Of a stretch of DNA of 63,210 bases, positions 31,554-41,376 are shown in pieces. The position numbers and the translations under genes are program-made. This DNA is from Burkholderia cepacia. GTDB lineage: Bacteria; Pseudomonadota; Gammaproteobacteria; Burkholderiales; Burkholderiaceae. The stretch spans positions 1 to 63,210 of the forward strand of contig NZ_LDWR01000073.1 of NCBI RefSeq assembly GCF_001039005.1, in the 5' to 3' direction. Below the pieces are notes generated by a model, which ran no database searches, was not told the DNA's origin, and saw only the letters and a program-made list of their open reading frames with translations. Position 1 is the stretch's first letter, and each line of letters begins with the position of its first letter.

Positions 31554-34500
31554 ATGCTCCATCTCTTCTATTCGAACCGTCACGAAACGCTGGCCGATGC
31601 GCTGCTCGAGGATCTGGCCGCGTTTCCGGCCCGCAACGGCCCGTGGGCGCCGCAACAGGTCATCGTGCCGAGCGCGGCGCTGCGCCGCCGCCTCGAGCTC
31701 GACATCGCCGCGCGCAGCGGCGTGTGCGCGAACGTCGAGTTCACGTATCTCGCGCAATGGCTGTGGGCGCAGATCGGCCGCGTGCTGACGGTGCCCGCAC
31801 GTTCGCCGTTCGCACCCGACCGCCTAGTGTGGCGCTGCTACCGGCTGTTCGCGCAGGCGGCTGGCGGTGCGCCGTGGCTCGCATCGCCGCGGCTTGCCGC
31901 GTATCTGTCCGCGTCCGACGATGCGATGCGCTACGAACTCGCGCACCGCGTCGCGGCCGTGCTCGATCATTACCTGACTTATCGCCCCGAATGGCTGGCC
32001 GCATGGCAGGCCGGCGAATCCGTGCTGGCCGGCGACGGCGCGCCGCGCGGGATCAGCGACGCCGCGCGCGACGACGAGCGCTGGCAGGCCGCGCTGTGGC
32101 GCGCGCTGCTCGCCGAACTGAGCGACAGCGGCACGCCGCCCGCGCATCGTTTCCTCGTCGACGCGCGCCATCTCGATGCGGATACGGTCGAGCGTGCCAA
32201 CTGGCCGGAATCGGTCAGCGTGTTCGCGCTGCCGACGATGCCGCCGCTGCATATCGCGCTGTTGCGCGAGCTGTCGCGCTGGATCGACGTACGCGTCTAT
32301 GCGCTGAACCCGTGCCGCGAATTCTGGTTCGACATCGTGACCGCCGCGCACGCCGAGGCGCTCGATGCGGCCGGGCGGCTCGACTACCAGGAAGTCGGCC
32401 ATCCGCTGCTCGCCGAATGGGGCAGGCAGACGCAGGCGCAACTGCACATGCTGCACGAACTGACTGAAAGCGCGGCGTCAGGCGACGCGGCGCGTTTCGT
32501 CGAGAATCCCGCGCCGACGTGGCTGGCGCGCGTGCAGAACGCGATCCTCGACCTGCAGCCGGAGGCCGAAGCCGGCGACGCACCGGCCGAGCGCGGGATC
32601 GAGGTGCACGTATGTCACAGCCTCGCGCGCCAGCTCGAGGTGCTGCACGACCGGCTGCTCGCGTGGTTCGACGCGGATGCGAGCCTGCAGCCGTCCGACG
32701 TGCTCGTGGCGGTGGCCGACCTCGCGGCGGCCGGGCCGCTGATCGATGCCGTGTTCGGCACGGCCGGTGGCGGCGGCGCGCGCGTGCCTTACCGGATCAC
32801 TGGGCTGCCGCCGTCGCAGGCGAACCCGGTCGCGCGCGTGCTGCTCGACTGGCTCGCGTTGCCGGAACGGCAGGTCGGTGCGCCGGAGCTGGTCGAATGG
32901 CTGCGCGTCGACGCGGTGGCCGCGCGCTACGGCATCGACGCGGCCGCGCTCGAGACGGTGCAGACGTGGCTCGCGGCCGCCGGCGCGCGGCGCGGGCTGT
33001 CGCCGCTCGCGAGCGACGACGCGGCCGTGCCGTCGCCGCGTCATACGTTCTCCGATGCGCTCGCACGGCTCTTTCTCGGTTATGCGATGCCCGAAGGCGC
33101 GGCGCCGGTCGGCGCGTGGCTGCCGATCGAGGCGGCCACGGGCAGCGAGGCCGAATTGCTCGGCCGGCTCGCGCGCTTTACCGACGATCTCGACGGCTTC
33201 GCGCGGCGGCTCGCCGAATCGCACACGCCGCGCGGCTGGAGCGAACTGTTTGCCGACACGCTCGCGCGTTTCTTCGATTCGGGTGCCGCGTATGCGGACG
33301 CGCTTGCGGGCGTGCGCGATGCGCTAGACGCGATGCTGGCCGCGATGACGGAGGGCGCGCCCGACGAAGCGCTGCCGGCCGCCGTCGTCCGTGCGGGGTT
33401 GGCCGCGGCGCTCGACGATCCCGCGCGCGGCGGGGTGCCGTGGGGCGGCGTCACGTTCTCGTCGCTGACGAGCCTGCGCGGCCTGCCGTACCGCGTCGTC
33501 TGCCTGCTCGGAATGGACGACGGCGTGCTGCCGAGCCTGGCGCGCGCGGACGAATTCGACCTGATGGCCGTGTTGCCGAAGCTTGGCGACCGGCAGCGCC
33601 GCGACGACGAGCGCAACCTGTTTCTCGACCTGCTGCTCGCAGCGCGCGACCGGTTGCTGATCGCCTATACGGGCCGCAGCATCCGCGACAACGCGCCGTT
33701 GCCGCCCGCGGCACTCGTCGACGAACTGCTCGACCATCTCGCGCTCGTCACGGCCGGCCCCGACGCCGCGCCGGACGCGGTCGATGCCGCGCGGCGCGCG
33801 TTCATCGTCGAGCATCCGCTGCAACCGTTCGCGGCCGCCTATTTCCAGCCCGGCAGCGAACTCGTTTCGTATGATGCCGAGCGCGCGACGCTCGCGTCGC
33901 TGCTGGCCGCCGATGCATCGCGCGACGGGCCGCGCGAGCTGCGGTTCTTCGCGCAGCCTCTGCCGGCCGAACCGGTCGAGCCGGTCGCGTTCAGCGAATT
34001 CGAACGCTTCTGGCGGCATCCCGCGCGGGCGCTGCTGCGCGCGCGGCTGGGCATCGTGCTTGCCGATGCCCAGGCCGAACTGCTCGACACGGAGCCGTTC
34101 GCGCTCGACTTCGCCGGTAGCGACGCGCTCGCCGAGCGCGTGCTGCCGCTCTTGATCGAATCGGGCGACGGGGCCGTGCACGATCACGCACTGCGCATCG
34201 CGGACGCGAGCCCGGAACTGCCGGGCGGCGCGACGGGCGCCGTGTGGCGCGACCAGGCGCTCGGCTCGATGACGCAGCTTGCGTCGAACGTACGCCGCGC
34301 GCTGGCCGACGGCATGGAGCGCCGGCCGTTCTCGCTCGTTGTCAGGCCGGCCTGGCCCGACACGGAACAGGCGCTGTTCGGCGCCGACGACGCGATGCTG
34401 TCGGGCGATGCGGTGAGCGCGCCGCTCGAACTGCACGGCACGCTGAACCGGCTGACGCCGGCCGGGCAGATCATCTACCGTTATGCGCGGTCGAGTGCGC

Positions 34501-34892
34501 GCGACTACCTGTCCGCGTGGCTGGCGCATCTCGTCTACTGCGCGGTCGAGCCTGGCGGCCCGCGCCGCACGCTGTGGTTCGGCAGCGGCGGCGCGTTCGA
34601 GCTGACGCCGGTCGCGGCGCCGCTCGAGCGGCTCGCGCCGCTTGCCGCGCTGTTTCGCGCGGGACGACGCATGCCGCTGCGGTTTTTCCCGCGCAGCGCG
34701 TGGGCGAGGGTATCCGATGGCGAGGCCAAGGCCGCGAGCGTCTGGATCAACGAGCGCGTTGTGAGCGAAGCCGACGATCCGGCCATCGCGATCGCATGGC
34801 GCGGCGCGCATGCGTCGCTCGACGAGCCGTTCGGCACACTCGCGCGGCTCGTGTTCGAGCCGCTCGTCGAGCATCTGAAGGAGGTCGCATGA
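31554..34892 (+). CDS. recC: Exodeoxyribonuclease V gamma subunit RecC
   Basis: 1112-residue subunit of RecBCD, which processes double-strand breaks and recognises Chi. The typical start MLHLFYSNRHETLADALLEDL is present, as well as PSAALRRRLELDIA and the central block FSSLTSLRGLPYRVVCLLGMDDGVLP. RecC has an inactivated helicase/nuclease fold, and no intact Walker A is visible, as expected. ATG 31554 matches the family N terminus; a GTG at 31530 is an alternative. First gene of a recC-recB-recD-arfB operon with 4-bp overlaps. Confidence 0.95.
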   Translation: MLHLFYSNRHETLADALLEDLAAFPARNGPWAPQQVIVPSAALRRRLELDIAARSGVCANVEFTYLAQWLWAQIGRVLTVPARSPFAPDRLVWRCYRLFAQAAGGAPWLASPRLAAYLSASDDAMRYELAHRVAAVLDHYLTYRPEWLAAWQAGESVLAGDGAPRGISDAARDDERWQAALWRALLAELSDSGTPPAHRFLVDARHLDADTVERANWPESVSVFALPTMPPLHIALLRELSRWIDVRVYALNPCREFWFDIVTAAHAEALDAAGRLDYQEVGHPLLAEWGRQTQAQLHMLHELTESAASGDAARFVENPAPTWLARVQNAILDLQPEAEAGDAPAERGIEVHVCHSLARQLEVLHDRLLAWFDADASLQPSDVLVAVADLAAAGPLIDAVFGTAGGGGARVPYRITGLPPSQANPVARVLLDWLALPERQVGAPELVEWLRVDAVAARYGIDAAALETVQTWLAAAGARRGLSPLASDDAAVPSPRHTFSDALARLFLGYAMPEGAAPVGAWLPIEAATGSEAELLGRLARFTDDLDGFARRLAESHTPRGWSELFADTLARFFDSGAAYADALAGVRDALDAMLAAMTEGAPDEALPAAVVRAGLAAALDDPARGGVPWGGVTFSSLTSLRGLPYRVVCLLGMDDGVLPSLARADEFDLMAVLPKLGDRQRRDDERNLFLDLLLAARDRLLIAYTGRSIRDNAPLPPAALVDELLDHLALVTAGPDAAPDAVDAARRAFIVEHPLQPFAAAYFQPGSELVSYDAERATLASLLAADASRDGPRELRFFAQPLPAEPVEPVAFSEFERFWRHPARALLRARLGIVLADAQAELLDTEPFALDFAGSDALAERVLPLLIESGDGAVHDHALRIADASPELPGGATGAVWRDQALGSMTQLASNVRRALADGMERRPFSLVVRPAWPDTEQALFGADDAMLSGDAVSAPLELHGTLNRLTPAGQIIYRYARSSARDYLSAWLAHLVYCAVEPGGPRRTLWFGSGGAFELTPVAAPLERLAPLAALFRAGRRMPLRFFPRSAWARVSDGEAKAASVWINERVVSEADDPAIAIAWRGAHASLDEPFGTLARLVFEPLVEHLKEVA

Positions 34893-37800
34893 GCGCCGTG
34901 TCGCAGCCGCAGCAGGCGCTCGAACTCGACGTGTTCGCGTGCCCGCTCGACGGCGTCAACCAGATCGAGGCGTCGGCCGGCACCGGCAAGACCTGGAACA
35001 TCTGCGCGCTGTATGTGCGCCTGCTGCTCGAAAAGGATCTCGGCGCGGACGAAATCCTCGTCGTGACCTTCACGAAGGCGGCGACGGCCGAGCTGCACGA
35101 GCGGATTCGCAGTCGGCTCGCACAGCTCGCGCATGTGCTCGACACGGGCGACGATGGCGGTGATCCGTTCATCGCGCGCCTGCTCGACACGACGCTCGGC
35201 GAAGCAGGCTCGCTCGACCCCGAGACGGCCGCGAAGCGGATCCGGCGCGCACTGCGCGCGTTCGACCAGGCCGCGATTCATACGATCCACGCGTTCTGCC
35301 AGCGCGCGCTGCAGGAGGCGCCGTTCGCGGCCGCGATGCCGTTCGCGTTCGATATGGAGGCCGACGATGCGTCGCTGCGCTTCGAACTCGCGGCGGACTT
35401 CTGGCGCACGCGCGTCGAACCGGCGGCCGCGCGCTGGCCGGGCTTCGCGACCTGGCTCGTCGAATCGGGCGCCGGCCCAGCCGCGCTCGATGCGCAGCTC
35501 GCGCGCCGGCTGAAGAAGCCGCTCGCCGCGCTGCGCTGGGACGGTGTGACCGAGCCTGACGAGTCGGCCGAGGCCGCCGCAGCCGAATGCTTCGCCGAGG
35601 CGGCGCGGATGTGGGCGGCCGAGCGCGATGCGATCGATGCGTTGCTGCGCACCGCGCAGCCCGCGCTCAACCAGCGCTCGCACAAGCCCGAGGCGGTTGC
35701 CGATGCGCTCGACGCGTGGGCCGCGCATTTCGCGCAGGGCGACGCGACGGCCGCGTTGCCGAAAGCCGCACTGAAGCTCACGCATTCCGCGCTGGTGAAG
35801 GCGACGAAAAAAGGCGGCGCAACCCCCGAACATGCGTTTTTCGACGTGGCCGACGCGCTCGAAGCGGCCGTGGTGGCGGCCGAGGCCGCGCAGCGCGCGC
35901 GCTGGCTCGTGCTGATCGCCGAGTGGCTCGACATGGCGCCGGGCGAGCTGGCCGAGCGCAAGCGCACGCGGCGCGTCGTCTCGTTCGACGATCTGCTCGC
36001 GAACCTGTACCGCGCACTGCATGCGCACCCGTGGCTCGCGGAGACGCTGCGCGCGCGCTATCCGGCCGCACTGATCGATGAGTTCCAGGATACCGATCCG
36101 CTGCAGTTCGCGATCTTCAACCGGATCTTCGCGCCGGGCGGCCCGCTGTTCCTCGTCGGCGATCCGAAGCAGGCAATCTACAGTTTCCGCGCGGCCGACC
36201 TGCATACCTATCTGGCGGCGCGCGCGAGTGCGAGCGCGTGCTACACGCTCGCGGTCAACCAGCGCTCGACGCCCGCGATCGTCGATGCCTGCAACCGCTT
36301 CTTCATGTCGAATCCGCGTGCGTTCGTGCTCGACGGGCTCGACTATTACGCGGTGCGTGCCGGCACGCGCGTGCGTGCGCCGTTCGTCGACGAAACCGAT
36401 CCGGGCCCGGCCGGCGACTTCCGCGTCTGGGCATTGCCGGGCGGCGAAGGCACGCTGCTCAAGCGCGACGCGCAGGCGCAGGCCGCCCAGGCCTGCGCGG
36501 CCGAGATCGCGCGGCTGATGCGCGGCGCGCGCGAAGGGCGCGTGCGGCTGGGTGACACGCCGCTGTCGCCGGGCAACGTCGCGGTGCTCGTGCAGACGCA
36601 CCGGCAAGGCAGTCTCGTGAAGCGCGTGCTCGCGACGTGGGGCATCGGCAGCGTCGAACTGGCGCAGGCCTCCGTGTTTTCGACCGATGACGCCGAGCAG
36701 CTCGAACGCGTGCTGGCGGCGATCGATGCGCCGGGCGACCTGCGGCGTCTGCGCGCGGCGCTCGCGGCCGACTGGTTCGGCCTCGATGCCGGGGGGCTGT
36801 GGCGGATGGAGCAGGGCGACGGCGATGCGCAGCGCGAAGCGTCCGCGGCCGACAGCACCGACGCGATGAGCTGGGTCGAGCGCTTCTCGCGGTATCGGCT
36901 GCTGTGGCGCGAACGCGGTTTCGCGGTGATGTGGCGCACGTTCACGCGCGAGCTGCGGATCGCCGAACGGCTGATGGCCGGCGCGGACGGCGAACGCCGC
37001 GTGACCGACATCAACCATCTGGCCGAACTGACGCAGACACGCGCATCCGCGCAGCCGGGCATCGCGCCGACGCTGCGCTGGCTCGCCGCGCAACGGCTCG
37101 ACGGCGGCGGCGAGGAAGCGCAGTTGCGTCTCGAATCCGATCGCAATCTGGTGCAGATCGTGACCGTGCACAAGTCGAAGGGTCTCGAATACGCGATCGT
37201 GTTCTGTCCGTTCCTGAACGACGGCGGGCTGCGCGAGCCGCCCGCGTCCGCGCTGCCCGATGCACGCGAGTATCACGACGAAGCGGGCGACGCGGTGCTG
37301 CATTACGGGTGCGACGACGAGGCGGCCGCACACGCGGCGCGGCAGGCGATGCGCGAGCAGGCCGCGGAACGCGCGCGGCTCGTCTACGTGGCGCTCACGC
37401 GCGCGGTCTATCGCTGCTACGTCGTTGCCGGGCCGTACCTGTCGTCGCGCTCGACGCGCGAAGCGCGGCGCAGCGTGCTCAACTGGCTTGTCGCAGGCGC
37501 CGGCCAGTCGTTCGATGCGTGGCTCGACGAGCCGCCCGACGAAGCCGCGCTCGACGCGGGGTGGCGCGCACTCGCGGGCGGCGCCGTGAGCGTCGCGCCG
37601 CTGCCGGCACCCGCGCGTCCCGAGCGTCTCGCGGCCGGGCACGATGCATCGCAAACACTCGCGGCGCGCCATGCGACACGCGTGCTGCGCGATGCGTGGC
37701 GCATGGCGAGCTTCAGCTCGCTGACCGCGTCGATGGCGCGCGAGGAAGCGGGCGTCGCGGCCGTGCCCGACGACGAGTTGCGGCCCGATCACGATGCGCT

Positions 37801-38599
37801 TGCCGAGGTGGTGCCGGACGGCGAGTTCATCCTGGCCGATACGGTCGCGCCCGAACCGCCGGACGACGACATCCTCGTGTTTCCGCGTGGCGCGGCGGCC
37901 GGCGAGTGTTTGCACCGCCTGTTCGAACTCAGCCGGTTCACCGAGCCCGAGTCGTGGCACAAGGCCGCGCTTGGTGCGCTGCACGACCGGCCGGTCGAGG
38001 CCGAGCCGGAACTCGCGACGCGATTGCCGTCGATGATGGCGCGGCTCGTCGACGACGTCGTGCGCACCGAGCTCGTGCCGGGTATGCGGCTCGCCGATCT
38101 CGATCCCGCGAAGCGGCTCGACGAAATGGGTTTCCTGTTCCCGGCGCCGTCGCTCGACCTGACGGCGTTGCGCCGGTTGCTGGTCGCGCACGGCTACCCG
38201 GACGTTGCACTGGAGGCGGGCAATCTCGCCGGATTCATCAAGGGTTTCATCGACATGATCGTCGAACACGACGGCCGCTTCTGGATCGTCGACTGGAAGT
38301 CGAACCATCTCGGCACGACGCCGGACGCCTACGGCCCGCGCGCGCTCGACGTCGCGATGGCCGATCACGCGTATCACCTGCAGGCGCTGCTCTACACGGT
38401 CGCGCTGCATCGCTACTTGCGCGGGCGGCTGCCCGCTTACGACTACGACACGCACATCGCGGGCTACCTGTACCTGTTCGTGCGCGGCGTGCGGCCCGAC
38501 TGGCGCAGCGGCGGCGAGCCGGCCGGCGTGCATGCGCGGCGGCCCGCGCGCGCGCTCGTCGACGCACTCGACCGGATGATGGAAGGGGGCCGCGCATGA
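34889..38599 (+). CDS. recB: Exodeoxyribonuclease V beta subunit RecB
   Basis: 1236-residue helicase-nuclease. It has UvrD-like helicase motifs: Walker A ASAGTGKTW (residues 29-37), Walker B LIDEFQDTDP, DPKQAIYSFRAADL and the C-terminal VTVHKSKGLEY. The nuclease domain near the C terminus carries GFIKGFIDMIVEHDGRFWIVDWKSN (about 1116-1140), with the catalytic D, D and K. All key residues are present. The start codon overlaps recC in ATGA. Confidence 0.96.
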   Translation: MSAVSQPQQALELDVFACPLDGVNQIEASAGTGKTWNICALYVRLLLEKDLGADEILVVTFTKAATAELHERIRSRLAQLAHVLDTGDDGGDPFIARLLDTTLGEAGSLDPETAAKRIRRALRAFDQAAIHTIHAFCQRALQEAPFAAAMPFAFDMEADDASLRFELAADFWRTRVEPAAARWPGFATWLVESGAGPAALDAQLARRLKKPLAALRWDGVTEPDESAEAAAAECFAEAARMWAAERDAIDALLRTAQPALNQRSHKPEAVADALDAWAAHFAQGDATAALPKAALKLTHSALVKATKKGGATPEHAFFDVADALEAAVVAAEAAQRARWLVLIAEWLDMAPGELAERKRTRRVVSFDDLLANLYRALHAHPWLAETLRARYPAALIDEFQDTDPLQFAIFNRIFAPGGPLFLVGDPKQAIYSFRAADLHTYLAARASASACYTLAVNQRSTPAIVDACNRFFMSNPRAFVLDGLDYYAVRAGTRVRAPFVDETDPGPAGDFRVWALPGGEGTLLKRDAQAQAAQACAAEIARLMRGAREGRVRLGDTPLSPGNVAVLVQTHRQGSLVKRVLATWGIGSVELAQASVFSTDDAEQLERVLAAIDAPGDLRRLRAALAADWFGLDAGGLWRMEQGDGDAQREASAADSTDAMSWVERFSRYRLLWRERGFAVMWRTFTRELRIAERLMAGADGERRVTDINHLAELTQTRASAQPGIAPTLRWLAAQRLDGGGEEAQLRLESDRNLVQIVTVHKSKGLEYAIVFCPFLNDGGLREPPASALPDAREYHDEAGDAVLHYGCDDEAAAHAARQAMREQAAERARLVYVALTRAVYRCYVVAGPYLSSRSTREARRSVLNWLVAGAGQSFDAWLDEPPDEAALDAGWRALAGGAVSVAPLPAPARPERLAAGHDASQTLAARHATRVLRDAWRMASFSSLTASMAREEAGVAAVPDDELRPDHDALAEVVPDGEFILADTVAPEPPDDDILVFPRGAAAGECLHRLFELSRFTEPESWHKAALGALHDRPVEAEPELATRLPSMMARLVDDVVRTELVPGMRLADLDPAKRLDEMGFLFPAPSLDLTALRRLLVAHGYPDVALEAGNLAGFIKGFIDMIVEHDGRFWIVDWKSNHLGTTPDAYGPRALDVAMADHAYHLQALLYTVALHRYLRGRLPAYDYDTHIAGYLYLFVRGVRPDWRSGGEPAGVHARRPARALVDALDRMMEGGRA

Positions 38600-40917
38600 A
38601 CGCATCCGACGACACGCTCGAATTTACCGGCGGCCTCGTCGCGCGGCTGCCCGAGCCCGCCGATTTCGGCATCGCGCTCGCGGAAGGCTTCGCGCGTCGC
38701 ATCGGCGACCTCGCGCGGCGTGCGGGCGCGCCGGCTGCGGCCGCGCGCTGGGCGGCGCGCGCCGCGTTCGCGACGAGCCGCGCGACCGCGGGCGGCCACG
38801 TATGCGTCGCGCTCGGCGCGCTCGCGCAGCGCTACGAAGAACCGCTCGACGACATCCGCGCGGCGCTCGCCGCGAGCGGCGTGGTGGCGTTCGGCACGCT
38901 CGCGCGCGGCGATGAGCGGCCGCTGATCGTCGACCGGCACGATCATCTGTACCTGTCGCGCTATTTCGATTACGAACGGCGGCTGGCCGATGCGCTCGTT
39001 GCGCAGGCCGGTGTCGCCGCGCCGGACGAAGGTCTGTCGCCCGACCGGTTGCGCGACAGCCTCGCGCGTTACTTCGGGCCCGCGACGGGCGAAGTCGACT
39101 GGCAGCGCGTCGCGGCGATCGTCGCGCTGACGGGTCGCGTGACCATCGTCAGCGGCGGCCCCGGCACCGGCAAGACGACGACCGTCGTCGGCGTGCTGGC
39201 CTGTTTGCTCGACGCGCACCCGGGGCTGCGCATCGCGCTGGCCGCACCGACCGGCAAGGCCGCGCAGCGGATGCAGGAAGCGCTGCACGCGCGGGCCGGC
39301 GACCTGCCGCCCGAACTCGCGGCACGCCTGCCCGACACGTCGTACACGCTGCATCGCCTGCTGGGCGGCGGGGGGGCGGCCGGCTTCCGGCATCATCGCG
39401 ACAATCCGCTGCCGTACGACCTGATCGTCGTCGACGAGGCGTCGATGATCGATGTCGCGCTCGCCGCGCATCTGCTCGACGCGCTCGCGCCGGGTGCGCG
39501 GCTCGTGCTGCTCGGCGACAAGGATCAATTGGCCGCGGTCGAGGCGGGCGCCGTGTTCGCCGAACTGAGCGCGCGGCCGGCGTTTACCGCCGCGGCGCGC
39601 ACGCGCATCGCGCTGGCGCTCGGCATCGACGAGGCGGCATTCGTCGCGGCATTGCCGGTGCCGGACGAAGCCGCAGCCGCAGCGGCAGCAATTCCGGCGG
39701 CGAATCCGGTTTCCGCGGTGGCGCGGGCCTCGGCGCCTCCATCGGCATCGGCCGCCGCTTCAACACGCAAGCCGGCGGCTCGGCGGCGAGTCGATGCGCG
39801 ACAGGCATCGCTCTTCGACGATGAACCGCAGCACGACGAGATTGCCGCGGTCGACACTGCGCTGCCTCCCGCAGGCCCGGCACTGACCGATGTCGGTGAT
39901 GCAGGTCAGGCGGGCGGCGCCCCCGCGTGGATCGAGGCCGACGAACTCGCGTGGCTCGACACCGTCGAACTGCCGCCGTTCGACGCGGGCGATGCAGTGG
40001 ATGCAGCGCTTGCATCGGTCACGGCGGCGGCGCCTGGCGAAGCTGCCGCCGTATCTGCCACGCCGGCACCCGCACCGGCGCCGCTCGCCGACTGCGTCGT
40101 GTGGCTCGAACGCAACTACCGCTTCGGTCTTGATTCGCCGATCGGGCGGCTGTCGCTCGCGATCCGCAGTGGCGACGTGCAGGCCGCGCTCGACGCGCTG
40201 CCCGCCGACGACACGGCCGCTGCGTCGTTCCACGACGATGCCGGCGATACGCTCGCGTCGGCGACGGTCGAGCGGCTCGCACGGCGGTTCGGCGCGTACC
40301 TCGACGCATTGCGCGACACGCTGGCGGCGCCGGTGCCCGATCCGCTGCCGCTGTTCGACGCGCTCAACCGGTTCCGGATCCTGTGCGCCATCCGCAGCGG
40401 CTCGCGCGGCGCGGAGCACGTCAATGCGCTCGTGGCCGCGCATGTGCGGCACGCGGCACGCGTGCCGCTCGCGGTCGGTGCGCACTGGTTCACCGGGCGG
40501 CCGATCATGGTGACGCGCAACGACTATGCACTCGGGCTGTTCAACGGCGACATCGGCATCGCGCTGCCCGACGCGCACGGCGTGCTGCGCGTGTGGTTCA
40601 GGCGCGCGGACGGCACCGTGCGCGCGGTGTCGCCGGCCGCGCTGCCGCCGCACGAAACCGCGTTCGCGCTGACGGTCCACAAATCGCAGGGCTCGGAATT
40701 CGACGAAGCCGCGCTCGTGCTGCCGGCATCGTTCGGTCGTGTGCTCACGCGCGAACTCGTCTACACGGCCGTGACGCGTGCACGTACGCGCGTGCAGGTG
40801 ATCGGGCCGCGGCGCGTACTGGCGCAGGCGGTCGCGACGCGCACGCAGCGCGATTCGGGGCTCGCGGCACGCGTCGACGAAGCGCTCGCACGGCGCCGCA
40901 CGGAGGCTTCGCGATGA
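38596..40917 (+). CDS. recD: Exodeoxyribonuclease V alpha subunit RecD with long internal insertion
   Basis: 773-residue 5'-3' helicase of RecBCD. Motifs: Walker A SGGPGTGKTTT (about residue 187), APTGKAAQRM, Walker B LIVVDEASMID, LLGDKDQLAAVEAGAV, LERNYRF, and the C-terminal ALTVHKSQGSEF and YTAVTRAR. Between the GDKDQL motif and LERNYRF there is an insertion (about residues 355-498) of A/P/D/E-rich, probably disordered sequence. In E. coli RecD this segment is far shorter. Within it QASLFDDE (Q403-F407) resembles the sliding-clamp binding pentapeptide QxSLF. It overlaps recB by 4 bp and arfB by 4 bp. Confidence 0.94.
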   Translation: MNASDDTLEFTGGLVARLPEPADFGIALAEGFARRIGDLARRAGAPAAAARWAARAAFATSRATAGGHVCVALGALAQRYEEPLDDIRAALAASGVVAFGTLARGDERPLIVDRHDHLYLSRYFDYERRLADALVAQAGVAAPDEGLSPDRLRDSLARYFGPATGEVDWQRVAAIVALTGRVTIVSGGPGTGKTTTVVGVLACLLDAHPGLRIALAAPTGKAAQRMQEALHARAGDLPPELAARLPDTSYTLHRLLGGGGAAGFRHHRDNPLPYDLIVVDEASMIDVALAAHLLDALAPGARLVLLGDKDQLAAVEAGAVFAELSARPAFTAAARTRIALALGIDEAAFVAALPVPDEAAAAAAAIPAANPVSAVARASAPPSASAAASTRKPAARRRVDARQASLFDDEPQHDEIAAVDTALPPAGPALTDVGDAGQAGGAPAWIEADELAWLDTVELPPFDAGDAVDAALASVTAAAPGEAAAVSATPAPAPAPLADCVVWLERNYRFGLDSPIGRLSLAIRSGDVQAALDALPADDTAAASFHDDAGDTLASATVERLARRFGAYLDALRDTLAAPVPDPLPLFDALNRFRILCAIRSGSRGAEHVNALVAAHVRHAARVPLAVGAHWFTGRPIMVTRNDYALGLFNGDIGIALPDAHGVLRVWFRRADGTVRAVSPAALPPHETAFALTVHKSQGSEFDEAALVLPASFGRVLTRELVYTAVTRARTRVQVIGPRRVLAQAVATRTQRDSGLAARVDEALARRRTEASR

Positions 40918-41318
40918 TGATCCGCTATACGCTCGATCCGGCCGAAGTCGAATGGACGGCCGTGCGCGCACAGGGTGCGGGCGGGCAGAACGTGAACAAG
41001 GTGTCGAGCGCGATTCACCTGCGCTTCGACATCCGTGCGTCGTCGCTGCCGCCTGTCATCAAGGAGCGGCTCCTCGCGCTGTCCGACCAGCGCATCACGC
41101 GCGACGGCATCGTCGTGATCAAATCGCAGGAATACCGCACCCAGGAGAAGAACCGCGACGCCGCGCTGGCGCGCCTCGACACGTTGATCGGCAGCGTCGC
41201 GTACACGCCGCGCGCACGGGTCGCGACGCGGCCGACGCGCGCGTCGAAGGAACGGCGGCTCGAGCACAAGTCGCGCCGCAGCGTGGTGAAATCGGGACGA
41301 GGGAAGGTGGTCGACTGA
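40914..41318 (+). CDS. arfB: Alternative ribosome-rescue factor ArfB (YaeJ)
   Basis: 134-residue peptidyl-tRNA hydrolase of the class-I release-factor family, which rescues ribosomes stalled on truncated mRNA. The catalytic GGQ is at residues 23-25 (RAQGAGGQNVNK). The basic C-terminal tail (RRLEHKSRRSVVKSGRGKVVD) that inserts into the empty mRNA channel is present. The start ATG at 40914 overlaps the recD stop; ATG 40917 is equally possible. Coupling with recBCD is by position only. Confidence 0.93.
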   Translation: MMIRYTLDPAEVEWTAVRAQGAGGQNVNKVSSAIHLRFDIRASSLPPVIKERLLALSDQRITRDGIVVIKSQEYRTQEKNRDAALARLDTLIGSVAYTPRARVATRPTRASKERRLEHKSRRSVVKSGRGKVVD

Positions 41319-41376
41319 CGCACGGTTGACCGGACGTTCCGCGGGCATCGCGGTCGCGCGCACGCCGCGGCGCCGG

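Noticed and set aside
36799..38595. Upstream in-frame extension of recD
   Set aside because: It would overlap recB by 1.8 kb; ATG 38596 with the ATGA overlap and the RecD N-terminal pattern is the right start.
34535..38605. Open frame of 1356 codons antisense to recB
   Set aside because: High-GC shadow frame: the opposite strand encodes a full RecB with all motifs; the antisense product is R/H/G/A-rich without family resemblance or ribosome-binding site.
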